The position numbers and the translations under genes are program-made. This document shows, in pieces, positions 52,875-62,062 of a stretch of DNA of 64,000 bases (positions are counted from its first letter, which is position 1; every line of letters begins with the position of its first letter). This DNA is from Flavobacterium sp. YJ01 (GTDB lineage: Bacteria; Bacteroidota; Bacteroidia; Flavobacteriales; Flavobacteriaceae): positions 5,208,001 through 5,272,000 of the forward strand of contig NZ_CP119757.1 in the NCBI RefSeq assembly GCF_029320955.1. Reading direction: 5' to 3'. A model generated the notes under the pieces. The model saw only the letters and a program-made list of their open reading frames with translations. It did not search any database and was not told the DNA's origin.

Positions 52875-53187
52875 GGGTCTCGGATTCAATAGGTTTTGCT
52901 AAAACAGGTATGGGAATTGGCGCTGCAATCGGTGGAGCCGAAAGGTTGTCTCTGTATTAGAGGCAGTTGCAGTCGGATCCATGGACTGATGCCGATACGC
53001 TGAATGCTGCAGGTTTAGGTGCTGCGGCGCAGGTGCCTGGACCGCATTCCCCTTCATTTGGACCATTATCAATCATGTCCGGCTTGGCAGGAGCCGCCTA
53101 TTGTAATTAATCAATATAAAGCGTTGCTGCCATTTGCTTTTTTGGGCAGATGCCAGTAATTTTAACCAATTAAAATTATATTAGGGA
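52875..53187 (+). other. Intergenic stretch, possibly decayed coding DNA
   Basis: About 310 nt. One plus-strand frame (about 52918-53110) is open but for one TAG and reads like Gly/Ala-rich protein (MGIGAAIGGAERLSLY before the stop, TLNAAGLGAAAQVPGP after it). It may be a relic of a gene. No family recognised. Confidence 0.3.
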
Positions 53188-53602
53188 ATGAAGCCTAAAT
53201 TGCTTTTTTTTTTACGAAAAACTGCTTAATAACTATTATTATCATCTTCACTATGATGAAGAGACTTCCAAAAGATATGCCTATGCGGCAGTCAGGAATA
53301 TTCTGGGCATAGCGGCCTTTATGTTCAGCATGCTGTTTTTTGTGGTCATCACCTGTCTTTTCAGCATAAATGTAAATATTAAGGGAAACAGGCTCTCGGC
53401 TTACCTTATCATGGCCGTCTTAATGGTGTGGTTTGTCTATTTCTGCAAAAAGTCCCTCAAACCCTTGTTTGATGGCATAGGGCTTAAGAGCGAAAAACCG
53501 CCAAAGGATAATTTCTTTGCGATATTGCTGCTTTGTGTCGGATTATTTGCAGGAGGCATGTTTGCGATTGCCAGGCTCGCTGCCATTTATTTGTGCGGAT
53601 GA
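53188..53602 (+). pseudogene. Small membrane protein gene broken in a T10 run
   Basis: ATG 53188 begins MKPKLLF and then meets a T10 homopolymer (53204-53213). As written the frame soon stops. If one T is removed, the frame continues without a stop through HYDEETSKRYAYAAVRNILG and three membrane segments (AAFMFSMLFFVVITCLFSI, LSAYLIMAVLMVWFVYF, FFAILLLCVGLFAGGMFAI) to TGA at 53602, about 137 residues. This is strong evidence of a one-base slip, a sequencing error or a phase-variable run. From ATG 53321 a shortened 93-residue form is still open. No family recognised. Confidence 0.65.
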
Positions 53603-53702
53603 TATCTCAGATCCGATTGTAAAATCCCGTATTGCTTTTTTTTGAAAGCTGTTTTTAAGTATGTTTCTTTTAGCTTTCTGGAATCCCGGCCGGTTATGAT
53701 TT

Positions 53703-53954
53703 TCAGTCGGCAGTCTGCTCTTCCCCTTGCGGATCTGCAGCATCTGCCTGCTGGGTCTTCTTCACCAGCAGGTAGAAATCCCTCAGGTGCCACCACGCGG
53801 GGCACATGTCCAAGGTACCGCTGAAGGTGCGTATGCCTGTATAGCAGCTCTTTAAAAACAGCTGCGAGTCGGTGATTCTTGCCCAGGGCTTCCAGTCCAC
53901 CGTCTGCGGCGGGGGATTGGCGTCAAAATATCTTTTTATCTCTTCGGGGTTCAT
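53703..53954 (-). CDS. DUF6965-like small protein
   Basis: An 83-residue protein: MNPEEIKRYFDANPPPQTVD, then WKPWARITDSQLFLKSCYTG and a PAWWHLRDFYLLVKK helix. This order fits the DUF6965 group of small Bacteroidota proteins (a guess from pattern). Ends in a charged tail. It is convergent to the broken membrane-protein gene. Function unknown. Confidence 0.6.
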   Translation of the reverse strand: MNPEEIKRYFDANPPPQTVDWKPWARITDSQLFLKSCYTGIRTFSGTLDMCPAWWHLRDFYLLVKKTQQADAADPQGEEQTAD

Positions 53955-54073
53955 GGGGCAAATTTAGGCAAAAATCCGTGTGCTGTCAAGGGATGCAGGG
54001 GAGCGGGGGCGGATTTTTTGCAGGTGCCGCTGCGCTTTTTTCAGCGGGCCTGGCAATCACCGGACTGGATGTA

Positions 54074-54208
54074 TGTTTGTTTGTTTGTTTGTTTGTTGAA
54101 GTGTTTATATAGTATTGTTTTTGGGTTTGGTTTTAGGTTTTGGTATTTGGTTTTGGTTTTGGTTTTGGTTCTTAGATTTATTTTTTGGATTTATTTTTTG
54201 GATTTATT
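54074..54208 (+). repeat. Low-complexity T/G-rich tandem repeats
   Basis: A (TTTG)n tract at about 54074-54098, then TTTGG-type tandem units from 54118, ending with three copies of a 13-nt GGATTTATTTTTT unit. Directly followed by repeat copy 2. It has no gene. Open frames through it are artefacts of the T-rich bases. Confidence 0.75.
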
Positions 54209-54291
54209 TTTTTTGGAGCTTCTCCCGCTATCCGCTCCAATCTTCTGCGCCGGACACCGGCGCAGAAGGATTTCCGCTGCTATCGGGGCTA
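54209..54291 (+). repeat. 84-bp dispersed direct repeat, copy 2
   Basis: Near-identical to 52791-52874, in the same orientation, one base shorter. The two copies bound a segment of about 1.3 kb with the broken membrane-protein gene and the DUF6965-like gene. Confidence 0.85.
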
Positions 54292-54464
54292 TGTTCTAAC
54301 TTACATATTTTTTTCACAAAAGCTCGAGTAGAAATTGTCATTACCCTGCATATCAATAACAAAACTGTCATGAATATGTCAGAGATGTCAGGAAATTGTC
54401 TGAAAAATATTTTAGAAATCAATATATTTCCATTAAAACTGATATTTATGGAACGTTATACTGA

Positions 54465-54985
54465 CGCAGGGAATCTATGGCATAGATTTTGAGTTAGATA
54501 AGTGCCTTCGGAAGAGTCCGAAGGGTTGAATGTTTAAGTTGACTATTCTGCCTATCGCGACAGGCAGAATGTGATTCATGACATATACTGCAATTTCTGT
54601 ACCAAAGGGAAAGAAATACTCCACTAAGATACGAAATATCAGATATGCTGTCAAGACTAAAGTTGCTTTCATAACATTTCTATTGTTTGTAAGATTTCCC
54701 AGGCTCCGTCTGGTATGTCCGAGCAGGTGTAAAACATTTCTGCAAGGTTTCAAGGCACACAAAAGCAGTTCAGTCAGACTGCCGGTAATCTTGGAAAGGT
54801 TGGAATTAAAAAGCCAATCTGAAGTGCTGAGAACAAAATTCTATCAGCCAATGTGAGGATTAAGGCATGAATGGGTGTAAACCCCAAGACGATGGAAATC
54901 GGTCGTCTGCCAAGCAATGTTTAACATTGTACATCAGCAGGTAAGGTTAATGACTGATACTGCTTTCCTGCTGGTGTCCCTATAA
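54465..54985 (+). ncRNA. Structured non-coding RNA candidate upstream of the reverse transcriptase
   Basis: About 520 nt without a coding frame but with a series of near-perfect hairpins: AATCTATG-G-CATAGATT (54472-54488), CCTTCGGA-AGAG-TCCGAAGG (54504-54523), ATTCTGCCT/AGGCAGAAT (54545-54570), GCAGT/ACTGC (54765-54782), GACGA/TCGTC (54888-54907), CAATGTT-T-AACATTG (54915-54929) and CAGCAGG/CCTGCTG (54935-54973). It ends 8 nt before the reverse-transcriptase start codon. Defence reverse transcriptases of the UG/DRT type (for example DRT2 and DRT9) use such an upstream RNA as template or cofactor. Boundaries are set by the hairpins, not by mapping. Confidence 0.6.
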
Positions 54986-54992
54986 AAAAATA

Positions 54993-56579
54993 ATGAATCA
55001 AACACTACTTTTTAATGAGGATTTATGGGAGCGTTATGTGGCGAAGACTGCAGAAAGCCAAGAGAGTTTTGAGCTTAAAACTTATCCCCATTTAGATCCT
55101 TATTTTAATTTTTTTAAAAACAGCAGTGACATCAAAAAGCTTGTGTCAAACAGAGTGCTTATGGAAAAGCATTCTTTTCTCCCTTTTGTAAAAATACTTA
55201 CTAAGACCCCGAGATTCAGATTTCAAGAAAACGAAAAAATGTATGGTCTGGAAACTAAAATAAGACCAATTGCTTTCGCTTCGCATTTCGACTCTTATAT
55301 TTATGGTTTTTATTCTTTTGCTTTGAGCGAAAAATACCAAGAGTATATCCACGAGAAAGGTTTTAGCGAATGCGTGCTGGCCTACAGGTCCGATCTTGAC
55401 GGGAAATGTAATATACAGTTTGCTAAAGAAGCATTTGAAGCTGTAAGAAAAAAAGCCTCGGCTAATGGACACTGCACTGCAATTGCACTTGATATTACCG
55501 GTTATTTTGATAATATTGACCACGCGATTTTAAAAAACAAATGGTGTAAAATATTAAACACTCAGGAGCTGGCAAAGGATCAATATAAAATTTTCAGATC
55601 CCTCACAAAATACAGCTATATCAGCCGAGACAGTATATTGAAGCATTTTAAAATAGATTTAAAAACAGCGCCACACTGGAACTCACTTCTGGATCTGATA
55701 CCTGACAATGCTGCCGGTCCAACGTTCAGCAATAAGTTTGATCTGCTCAGAAAAAGAAATCTTTTGACGGTCAATATTCCAAAAATTTCCCCAAGTGGTG
55801 AAAAAAGTTTCCGGGGAATACCGCAGGGCTCACCTATGAGCGCACTGCTGTCGAATGTTTATCTGATTGATTTTGATGAAAAAATATTTAATCTCAGCAT
55901 TGAGCTGGATTTTACGTACAGGCGCTACTGCGATGATCTTCTGATAATCTGCGACTCTGAAAAAGCGGCCCATATCAATGAAATCCTTCTTAACGAAATA
56001 GCGGCGTATAAGCTGGTTATTCAGGCAAAAAAAACTGAAATAATCCATTTCAGGCCTGCATTATCTGGGAAGGTCAGAGGATTTAACCAAAAGAAAATTG
56101 ACAGATTTGCTCCGGTTTTCACTGTCCAGAATGAGCAGCAGTATTATAAGAATCTGCAGTACCTCGGTTTTGAGTTTAATGGTGTTTCAATTTATATCAG
56201 ACCAGGAAGCCTTTCCCGCTATTTCAGGAAAATGAAGGGCAGGATTGTAAAGACTGTAATGATGGCGTACAGTGATAAATCAAAGAGGGATAAAATTCTA
56301 AAAAAGCAGATTTTTGAAAGATATTCACATTTAGGAAAAAGGAATTTCCTTTCTTATGCCGTAAAGGCATCAAAAAAGCGTTACTATTCTAAATCAATGA
56401 AAGCCTATCGGGAAGGAATGGATTCCAAATCTATTAGAAAACAGCTCTCTGCACATTTTGCAATTATGGAAAAAGAGATTTTAATGAAATCTCTCTCGCG
56501 TCATGAATTTAAAGAATATATATACTCCAAAAAGAAAGAACAGGGGCGTAGGGTGAGTCGGAAAAAAATGAAGTATTGA
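54993..56579 (+). CDS. Stand-alone reverse transcriptase (unknown-group/DRT-like)
   Basis: A 528-residue RNA-directed DNA polymerase. Palm motifs: AIALDITGYFDNIDH with catalytic Asp167, GIPQGSPMSALLSNVYL (275-291), and the YCDD box (312-315, in YRRYCDDLLIIC), followed by KTEIIHFRPALSG and the QYLGFEFNG primer-grip region. The spacing between motifs A and B is long (about 108 residues). There is no maturase or endonuclease domain, and no group II domain V was found, so it is not an intron enzyme. The C-terminal 120 residues are basic and helical. The strongly structured upstream RNA and the defence neighbourhood point to a DRT-type antiviral system; the exact class is not assigned. Confidence 0.88.
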   Translation: MNQTLLFNEDLWERYVAKTAESQESFELKTYPHLDPYFNFFKNSSDIKKLVSNRVLMEKHSFLPFVKILTKTPRFRFQENEKMYGLETKIRPIAFASHFDSYIYGFYSFALSEKYQEYIHEKGFSECVLAYRSDLDGKCNIQFAKEAFEAVRKKASANGHCTAIALDITGYFDNIDHAILKNKWCKILNTQELAKDQYKIFRSLTKYSYISRDSILKHFKIDLKTAPHWNSLLDLIPDNAAGPTFSNKFDLLRKRNLLTVNIPKISPSGEKSFRGIPQGSPMSALLSNVYLIDFDEKIFNLSIELDFTYRRYCDDLLIICDSEKAAHINEILLNEIAAYKLVIQAKKTEIIHFRPALSGKVRGFNQKKIDRFAPVFTVQNEQQYYKNLQYLGFEFNGVSIYIRPGSLSRYFRKMKGRIVKTVMMAYSDKSKRDKILKKQIFERYSHLGKRNFLSYAVKASKKRYYSKSMKAYREGMDSKSIRKQLSAHFAIMEKEILMKSLSRHEFKEYIYSKKKEQGRRVSRKKMKY

Positions 56580-56613
56580 ATTGTAATCGGGTACTAAATT
56601 TTTTGCGATCCTT

Positions 56614-57459
56614 TTATTTGTTTTCTGATATGACACCATTTTTAGAAATGATAAATGACCTTTCTTCAAAGATTGATTTCATTATAAGCCATACTTGATC
56701 TACAAGTGAAAACTTTAGGTCAGCATTTCTCTGGATCAACACTCCGGTAAAAACGACGCTTCTAATTTTAACTGAGATATTATCTCTTTTATTTAGCAGG
56801 CTTGCCCCGGGAAGTTCATAGCTCTTTGTTATGGTTTGGAATATTTTTTTTTGAATATGCAGTTCTTTCTTAAACATATTGGCATAGTGTTCAAATGGAA
56901 TCTGAGTGCCATCTGATAAAACAATCAGAGATTGAGATATCTTTATTTGTTCCCTTTCTTTCTCAACTTTATCGACAAGGTCAATAGTGGCATATAATAT
57001 TTCAGGACGAAGCAAGGTGGATTTGAAGTCAGAAACATCCACGGAATTAGCTTTTGATTTGTCTTGGAAATATATTTTTTCCTCTGCTTCCCGCAGTTCT
57101 ACGAGCCCTATGTTTTTGTACTTGGCATAATTGATTCCGTCTTCCGTAAAACCTTTTTTTGAAACTATGACTCCTTTGTTAATTCCTGCATCTTCAATTA
57201 TCTCGGCTACCTTCATAACAATATCCTTGTTTATTTTTTCCTGCCAGTATTTGCATTCGATTGCCGTCTGATAGGCATGAATGCCATCGGAATAGGAAGT
57301 CAATACATCAATCTGATGACTTACTCCGGATTTACCTTTCACCTTACATCCGTTTCCATAGCCCTTTATTTTAACGCCTGATTCCTTACCGAGAGTCTCG
57401 TAAATATATTTGGTAACGACTTCGTATTTTTTCCAGTCTAAATTATCATTTTCAAACAT
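56614..57459 (-). CDS. Mrr-like restriction endonuclease (PD-(D/E)XK)
   Basis: A 281-residue cytoplasmic protein. The N-terminal 130 residues fit the Mrr/REase family: WKKYEVVTKYIYETLGKESG, HQIDVLTSYSDG (catalytic Asp), then YQTAIECKYWQEK (E-x-K), and a KGVIVSKKGFTEDGINYA block. The rest (regulatory or sensing, unknown) holds a helix VDLVDKVEKEREQIKISQSL. It is convergent to the reverse transcriptase with a 34-nt gap. Probably a nuclease that targets modified or foreign DNA; specificity unknown. Confidence 0.82.
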   Translation of the reverse strand: MFENDNLDWKKYEVVTKYIYETLGKESGVKIKGYGNGCKVKGKSGVSHQIDVLTSYSDGIHAYQTAIECKYWQEKINKDIVMKVAEIIEDAGINKGVIVSKKGFTEDGINYAKYKNIGLVELREAEEKIYFQDKSKANSVDVSDFKSTLLRPEILYATIDLVDKVEKEREQIKISQSLIVLSDGTQIPFEHYANMFKKELHIQKKIFQTITKSYELPGASLLNKRDNISVKIRSVVFTGVLIQRNADLKFSLVDQVWLIMKSIFEERSFIISKNGVISENK

Positions 57460-57726
57460 AAATTTAGGTTTAATGTATAGTGCAAAATATTGAAAACACG
57501 ATTATTTTTTATACTTTCTGGTTATTTAATATTTTTCAGTTGTCTGCGCTTTTGCGATCACGGTGTGTAAAGGTCATATGTTTTATTTCATACATCATAG
57601 ATGGCCGCAGGTACCTGAGTATAAAATTGTCAATTCATCACAAAAGTTGAAGTGGGGTAAAATGTTCAGATTACCACTTACCGCTCTTTTAAGTCAAACG
57701 CTTTTTGGCAGTATCAGGCTTTTTTT

Positions 57727-59514
57727 TTAATTCTTCACCATTTCTCTAATTAAATTTTCTATACATGCCTTATGTTCATTGATCTGCTCAGTTTCCCATT
57801 TATCATTCTCATAGCTTTCAAACATTACCAACCGTTTCAAGCTTGAATTATCGTGCAGAAACATTTTCTTTTTGTCGATTGGATTTTCTTTGTTGCCTGC
57901 CGAATTTTGAGAACTGGAGATTAAGCACAAATTTCCAATTCCATTGTAAACTTCTTCGTCAATAGAATACCGTTTTGCATGTTCTTGCGAAAACAAATGC
58001 TCTCTTGAACTTATCTGTCTGAATTTGAAATTATGAAAGTGACTTTTTAAATTGTCAATTTTAGTTTTTAGTGGTTCCAAATTTTCGTTAACTTCCTCTG
58101 CCTTATAAAGTTTCCAAAGCAGAAAGTCAATAAAATAAAAATTGAAGATACTAACTTCTGGATAGGATAATCTGCCCTTATTGAATTTAACTTTGGCAAT
58201 GCTCCAAACTTTCTCTAGATATTTGCCAGCATCAAAATCCGTATTTTTCAGAAGTACCTGCAGCCAATTATTGTAAGTGTTTGTAGAATCTGAATAATAA
58301 AGCATTACTTGAAGTTTTGTCAGCTCTTCATCATTTTCAAAAGTTTTTACTGTTGTTTCAAAATCGCTGTTTAACTTTCTAATTCCCCAATTTTGTTTGC
58401 TTTCATCAGAATCAGTTAAGTCCTGTTTGATGACAATTCTGTCAAACATACTTCTATAGTATAATAAATCGAAAATAAATTCTTTCGCCTCAGGCTTGTT
58501 TTCATTAAATTGTTCTAAAAGTTTTTTATCGTCAAGTGAGACCTTATCGTTTTTAATTTTCAGGACCTGCAGTAAAAAATTGGGAAAGTCGATAACGGAT
58601 TTATATTTGTCTTTAATGAATTTTTCTTCTTTGGGAAAGTCTGTTGGAATATTATATTCTGTGATGATTTGCAGCAGGGATAGTTCTTCGTCCGTATCGT
58701 TATTTTCATTTATATAAATATCCTCAAAGTTTGTTCCGATAATCTTACTCTCGTTAGTGAAAAGTTTATCCCTATTTTGCTTGTCAAAATTTAGGAACAC
58801 ATAATTGTTCATATCTGAACAGGCATCCCAGATTTTAGCAAACTTTTCTTGTTCTTGTCTTGCAACTTTTTTATCTTCATTTTTTATCTCTCCAATTAAA
58901 AGAGCTTTTACTATCTCGTGTTTTTCTAACTGCTCGCCGCGGTTATTCATTATTTCAAAATAATGGTTTAAATCAGTATCTTCTGGAACTTCCACACGAA
59001 ATAGATATACATTTTCGTAAAAATCCTTTGCAAAATTCTGTACATCCCTTTCTCTTAATTCTTCTTGAATTATTTCAATGGCATCTTTAAGACTTCCGGT
59101 ACCCGAGATGTTTAAATCGCTAGCCTGTTTTAGAAAAGATTCTGATTCTGCTTTGTACAAACCTTCAATGTAATTTTGTATTTTTTTTCGTGAATCAAAT
59201 TTTAGATTTGGAACGCAAACTGCATTTTTACTTTCATCTGTCCAATTTTTCAAAACTAGATTTATTAGCGTAATAGTTGTGTGCCGCTGTTGTCCGTCGA
59301 TGAGTTCAAAATTTCCATCTTCTCTTTTGAAGCAGACTAAGGAACCAAGATAATATGATTTATTTTGATTGTTTTCCTTTGGGAAAAATTCCTCAATATC
59401 TTTTATTAACTGGGAAATTTCTGCTTTCCCCCATGCGTAATTTCTTTGGTAGCGAGGGATGACATAAACGTCATTTTCTAAAATCTCCTTTATATTTTTT
59501 GCATTATGAGCCAT
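57727..59514 (-). CDS. DUF262/DUF1524 protein (GmrSD-like), with HNH-type C-terminus
   Basis: A 595-residue protein. N-terminal DUF262 (ParB-like NTPase/DNA-binding): VIPRYQRNYAWGKAEISQLI, then YYLGSLVCFKRED and the core FELIDGQQRHTTITLINLVL (DGQQR). C-terminal DUF1524-like HNH region: SSREHLFSQEHAKRYS (Glu-His) and NGIGNLCLISSSQNSAGNK. This layout is that of fused GmrSD-type IV modification-dependent endonucleases. It starts 1 nt after the stop of another DUF262 gene upstream, so both are in one operon. Confidence 0.88.
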   Translation of the reverse strand: MAHNAKNIKEILENDVYVIPRYQRNYAWGKAEISQLIKDIEEFFPKENNQNKSYYLGSLVCFKREDGNFELIDGQQRHTTITLINLVLKNWTDESKNAVCVPNLKFDSRKKIQNYIEGLYKAESESFLKQASDLNISGTGSLKDAIEIIQEELRERDVQNFAKDFYENVYLFRVEVPEDTDLNHYFEIMNNRGEQLEKHEIVKALLIGEIKNEDKKVARQEQEKFAKIWDACSDMNNYVFLNFDKQNRDKLFTNESKIIGTNFEDIYINENNDTDEELSLLQIITEYNIPTDFPKEEKFIKDKYKSVIDFPNFLLQVLKIKNDKVSLDDKKLLEQFNENKPEAKEFIFDLLYYRSMFDRIVIKQDLTDSDESKQNWGIRKLNSDFETTVKTFENDEELTKLQVMLYYSDSTNTYNNWLQVLLKNTDFDAGKYLEKVWSIAKVKFNKGRLSYPEVSIFNFYFIDFLLWKLYKAEEVNENLEPLKTKIDNLKSHFHNFKFRQISSREHLFSQEHAKRYSIDEEVYNGIGNLCLISSSQNSAGNKENPIDKKKMFLHDNSSLKRLVMFESYENDKWETEQINEHKACIENLIREMVKN

Positions 59515-59515
59515 C

Positions 59516-60847
59516 TTAGTTTCCTTCTTTAATAAATTCTACAATCTTTTCAATCCCTTTCACCGCAATATCTTCTATCTTGTAAGTTTTATACTGATAG
59601 TATTTAAATGCATCAGGACTTACCGAATCAATTATTTTGCTAAAACTTTGTTGGGCAGAACTATTCATTACTGCTTCTACCGTAACTCTGCTTTTTGTAC
59701 AGCGGATATTGTAGGCAAGTTTGTAGAATGCTTTGTAGAAATTTTCAAAATCATCAACGTAGCCAAATTTATCAATGAATGCTAATAAAATGTTTTCGTA
59801 AAGATTTCTCACTTTTTCATCTCCGCTTCGCCACCAGCCATAATAATTGTAGCAATAATTTCGGTAGAATTTTTTAAGTTCCGGAATCTCTCCTTTTACA
59901 GTATCCTCTTTACCGTAATCAAATAATTTCCCACGTTGGATAATGTAAAAATCAACATATTCAAAAAAGCGTTTACCGTTAATTATCGGACTTGTGATTT
60001 GAAAAGGAAACGTTTGTGCAATTTGTGGGCTACGCAAAGAATGATCATTGTAAGTACTTTTTATAAAACCATCTAACATCCTCATTGCACTTTCATAAGG
60101 GTATTTTTGTTTTTGATGTACAGAAATTCCTTTAAACTCTTCAATTTCATCTTTAGTGAAATCGTACTTCCATTCGTTTTTACTCCATTTGCGAATTTTG
60201 AAAAGATGATTGCCAAGTATTGGTTTTAAAGATCCTTCATCAACAGATGCTTCCCAGCGCTCAACGCATTCTGTTCTTTCTTCTTCACTGTCAAGATCCA
60301 TTTCTCGCAAATGAAATGCTTTTAATAAGTCGTAAGGTTCAAGGGCTTTGCCTCTTGCATTTTGAGAGTCAAAAAGCTGAAAAGCCTCGTCTTGTCTGAA
60401 AACTGTAAATAGAACAAATTCGCATTTATTCAAAATCTTATTTTTGAAATCTGCTTTCTTTTCGTCGCTGCTTTCAAATTTTGTCATTATCCATTTGTCA
60501 ATAATGCGGTAATTATAGGCAATATTATTCTTGGAAATATTGTGTTTGAATTTTTCGTTTAATAGTAATCCGTCATAACTTTCGTCTAATATTTTTAATA
60601 AAAGCGAAATTGTTGTTAGGCGCTGTTGTCCGTCAACTACATTGTTTATTGAACTTTCACTGTGTAAGATGATATTTCCAATTCTATAATTTTTATTTTT
60701 AATGATTACATACTCAAAAATATCTCCCAAAAGCTGCATTACATTTTTCTCTGTCCACTTGTATGGACGTTGATAAACAGGGATAGTTAGTTTTACTTTT
60801 GATAGTTCGATTAGTTTTATTGTATTTTGAGTCGGAGTTATTGTCAT
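59516..60847 (-). CDS. DUF262 protein (GmrS-like), partner of the downstream DUF262/DUF1524 protein
   Basis: A 443-residue protein from ATG 60847 (a TTG lies just upstream). DUF262 core: LTIPVYQRPYKWTEKNVMQL, YRIGNIILHSESS and INNVVDGQQRLTTISLLLKI, then a helical C-terminal half (NYCYNYYGWWRSGDEKVRNL). The HNH/DUF1524 region is missing, so it is DUF262 only. Fusion of both activities is present in the neighbour, and the two probably act together. GmrS-type proteins hydrolyse NTPs (UTP preferred in T4 studies) during modified-DNA restriction. First gene of the operon. Confidence 0.85.
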   Translation of the reverse strand: MTITPTQNTIKLIELSKVKLTIPVYQRPYKWTEKNVMQLLGDIFEYVIIKNKNYRIGNIILHSESSINNVVDGQQRLTTISLLLKILDESYDGLLLNEKFKHNISKNNIAYNYRIIDKWIMTKFESSDEKKADFKNKILNKCEFVLFTVFRQDEAFQLFDSQNARGKALEPYDLLKAFHLREMDLDSEEERTECVERWEASVDEGSLKPILGNHLFKIRKWSKNEWKYDFTKDEIEEFKGISVHQKQKYPYESAMRMLDGFIKSTYNDHSLRSPQIAQTFPFQITSPIINGKRFFEYVDFYIIQRGKLFDYGKEDTVKGEIPELKKFYRNYCYNYYGWWRSGDEKVRNLYENILLAFIDKFGYVDDFENFYKAFYKLAYNIRCTKSRVTVEAVMNSSAQQSFSKIIDSVSPDAFKYYQYKTYKIEDIAVKGIEKIVEFIKEGN

Positions 60848-61025
60848 CAATTCTATTTCTTAATAATAATTGTTTTGTTTCTGTTGCGCCGAGTGTCCTC
60901 TTGGCATTGCCACCGCCGTCCCTTGCTACAAAAGGTTTCGGGTTAAATTAATCCATATTTTCTAAAACAGCCAAATACAGGAATATTTTCAAATTATGCC
61001 AAATGCCTAATTCTCTTGCAGCAGA

Positions 61026-61832
61026 TTAAACATAGTTCTTGTAACCTAATTTTTCAAGTTTTTCGATTGCTTTATTAATTGTCTCATCGTTAAATAGAAC
61101 CCTATATCTAGGTTTTAATATAATGTTCTCGAATGTTAGGTCCAATCGCTCGATTTCATACATTTTTAGTAAACCTGATTGAATATTTTCAGCTCCGTCT
61201 TTCATAAGTTTTCTCGCAGTTCCAATTGCACCATATCTAAATAGCATGTCAGTTATAGTTGTTTTATTGATTTTTGCACCTGCTTTTAACGATTCATCTA
61301 AAGATCGCAGAAGTTCATTTAGCAATTCATTCTCTATTTTTTCAAATTCTTCTTCTTTAGATTCTGAGTCAATACTAGTAATATTTGATAATTTCTGAAT
61401 TTCATAATTTACTGCAATTGTTTCAAGATGCTTAAATCTACCTAAAAACTGTTTCAATAAAGTTTCATCGTCACTTATAATTATATTTTCGTGATTGAAA
61501 AATTCAGCAGAATTTGTCCAGTTATAAGAGCCGAATAAGACCTTTTTTTTGTCAAAAACAGCAAATTTATCGTGTAGAAACCTACCTGAATTTGCAGACA
61601 GAATATTAATTAAACCATTTTTGTTTTGAATTTCTTTAAAACTGAGTCGCTTATTTTCAAAATGGTCGCTTATAATAATTTTTATTTTACAGCCAGATTC
61701 TGCTTTATCAATTAACTTACCAAGAATCTCCTTGCTTGTAAACCAAGCTACACAAATTAGTATTTCCTCTTTAGAAGATCCAATTTGTTCAATTATTTTA
61801 TTTCTGATGTCTTTGAAATGTGCTTGTATCAT
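61026..61832 (-). CDS. Phospholipase D-like nuclease-type protein (single HKD)
   Basis: A 268-residue protein. The single HKD motif is RFLHDKFAVFDKKKVLFGSY followed by NWTNSAEFFNHEN (H-x-K-x4-D and the GS-NWT block), after an N-terminal KEEILICVAWFTSKEILGKL strand-helix. A helical C-terminus follows. Single-HKD proteins of this kind dimerise to make one active site and include nucleases such as Nuc. Its place in the defence-rich stretch suggests a DNase or RNase role, by inference. Confidence 0.85.
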   Translation of the reverse strand: MIQAHFKDIRNKIIEQIGSSKEEILICVAWFTSKEILGKLIDKAESGCKIKIIISDHFENKRLSFKEIQNKNGLINILSANSGRFLHDKFAVFDKKKVLFGSYNWTNSAEFFNHENIIISDDETLLKQFLGRFKHLETIAVNYEIQKLSNITSIDSESKEEEFEKIENELLNELLRSLDESLKAGAKINKTTITDMLFRYGAIGTARKLMKDGAENIQSGLLKMYEIERLDLTFENIILKPRYRVLFNDETINKAIEKLEKLGYKNYV

Positions 61833-62062
61833 AAATTCTAACTAAAATTTTTTTGCAGTATTTCCCTATGGTTAGCTTTCGGAGTTGATTTGAAGCGAAT
61901 ATGTAAAACTATGGCTAACGTTTCGCAGATAGGCATCACTAATAACCTTTTAAGATTAAGTCTAAAAAATAACTAAATTCTAGTTTAGTACTTTCCGTCC
62001 CATTAAGGAAATGCACCTATCGCGCAAGATCGCTGTCGTGATCAGTTTAAATAAGCAGGACA

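Noticed and set aside
54074..54208. CRISPR-like tandem repeat
   Set aside because: Units are very short, without spacers; it is simple sequence.
54018..54492. Plus-strand open frames through the T/G-rich repeats
   Set aside because: They consist of low-complexity Phe/Trp/Leu strings from tandem repeats and run through the dispersed repeat.
54465..56600. Group II intron with the reverse transcriptase as its ORF
   Set aside because: No domain V or VI after the ORF, no maturase/endonuclease domain, and the GTGYG-type 5' end was not convincing.
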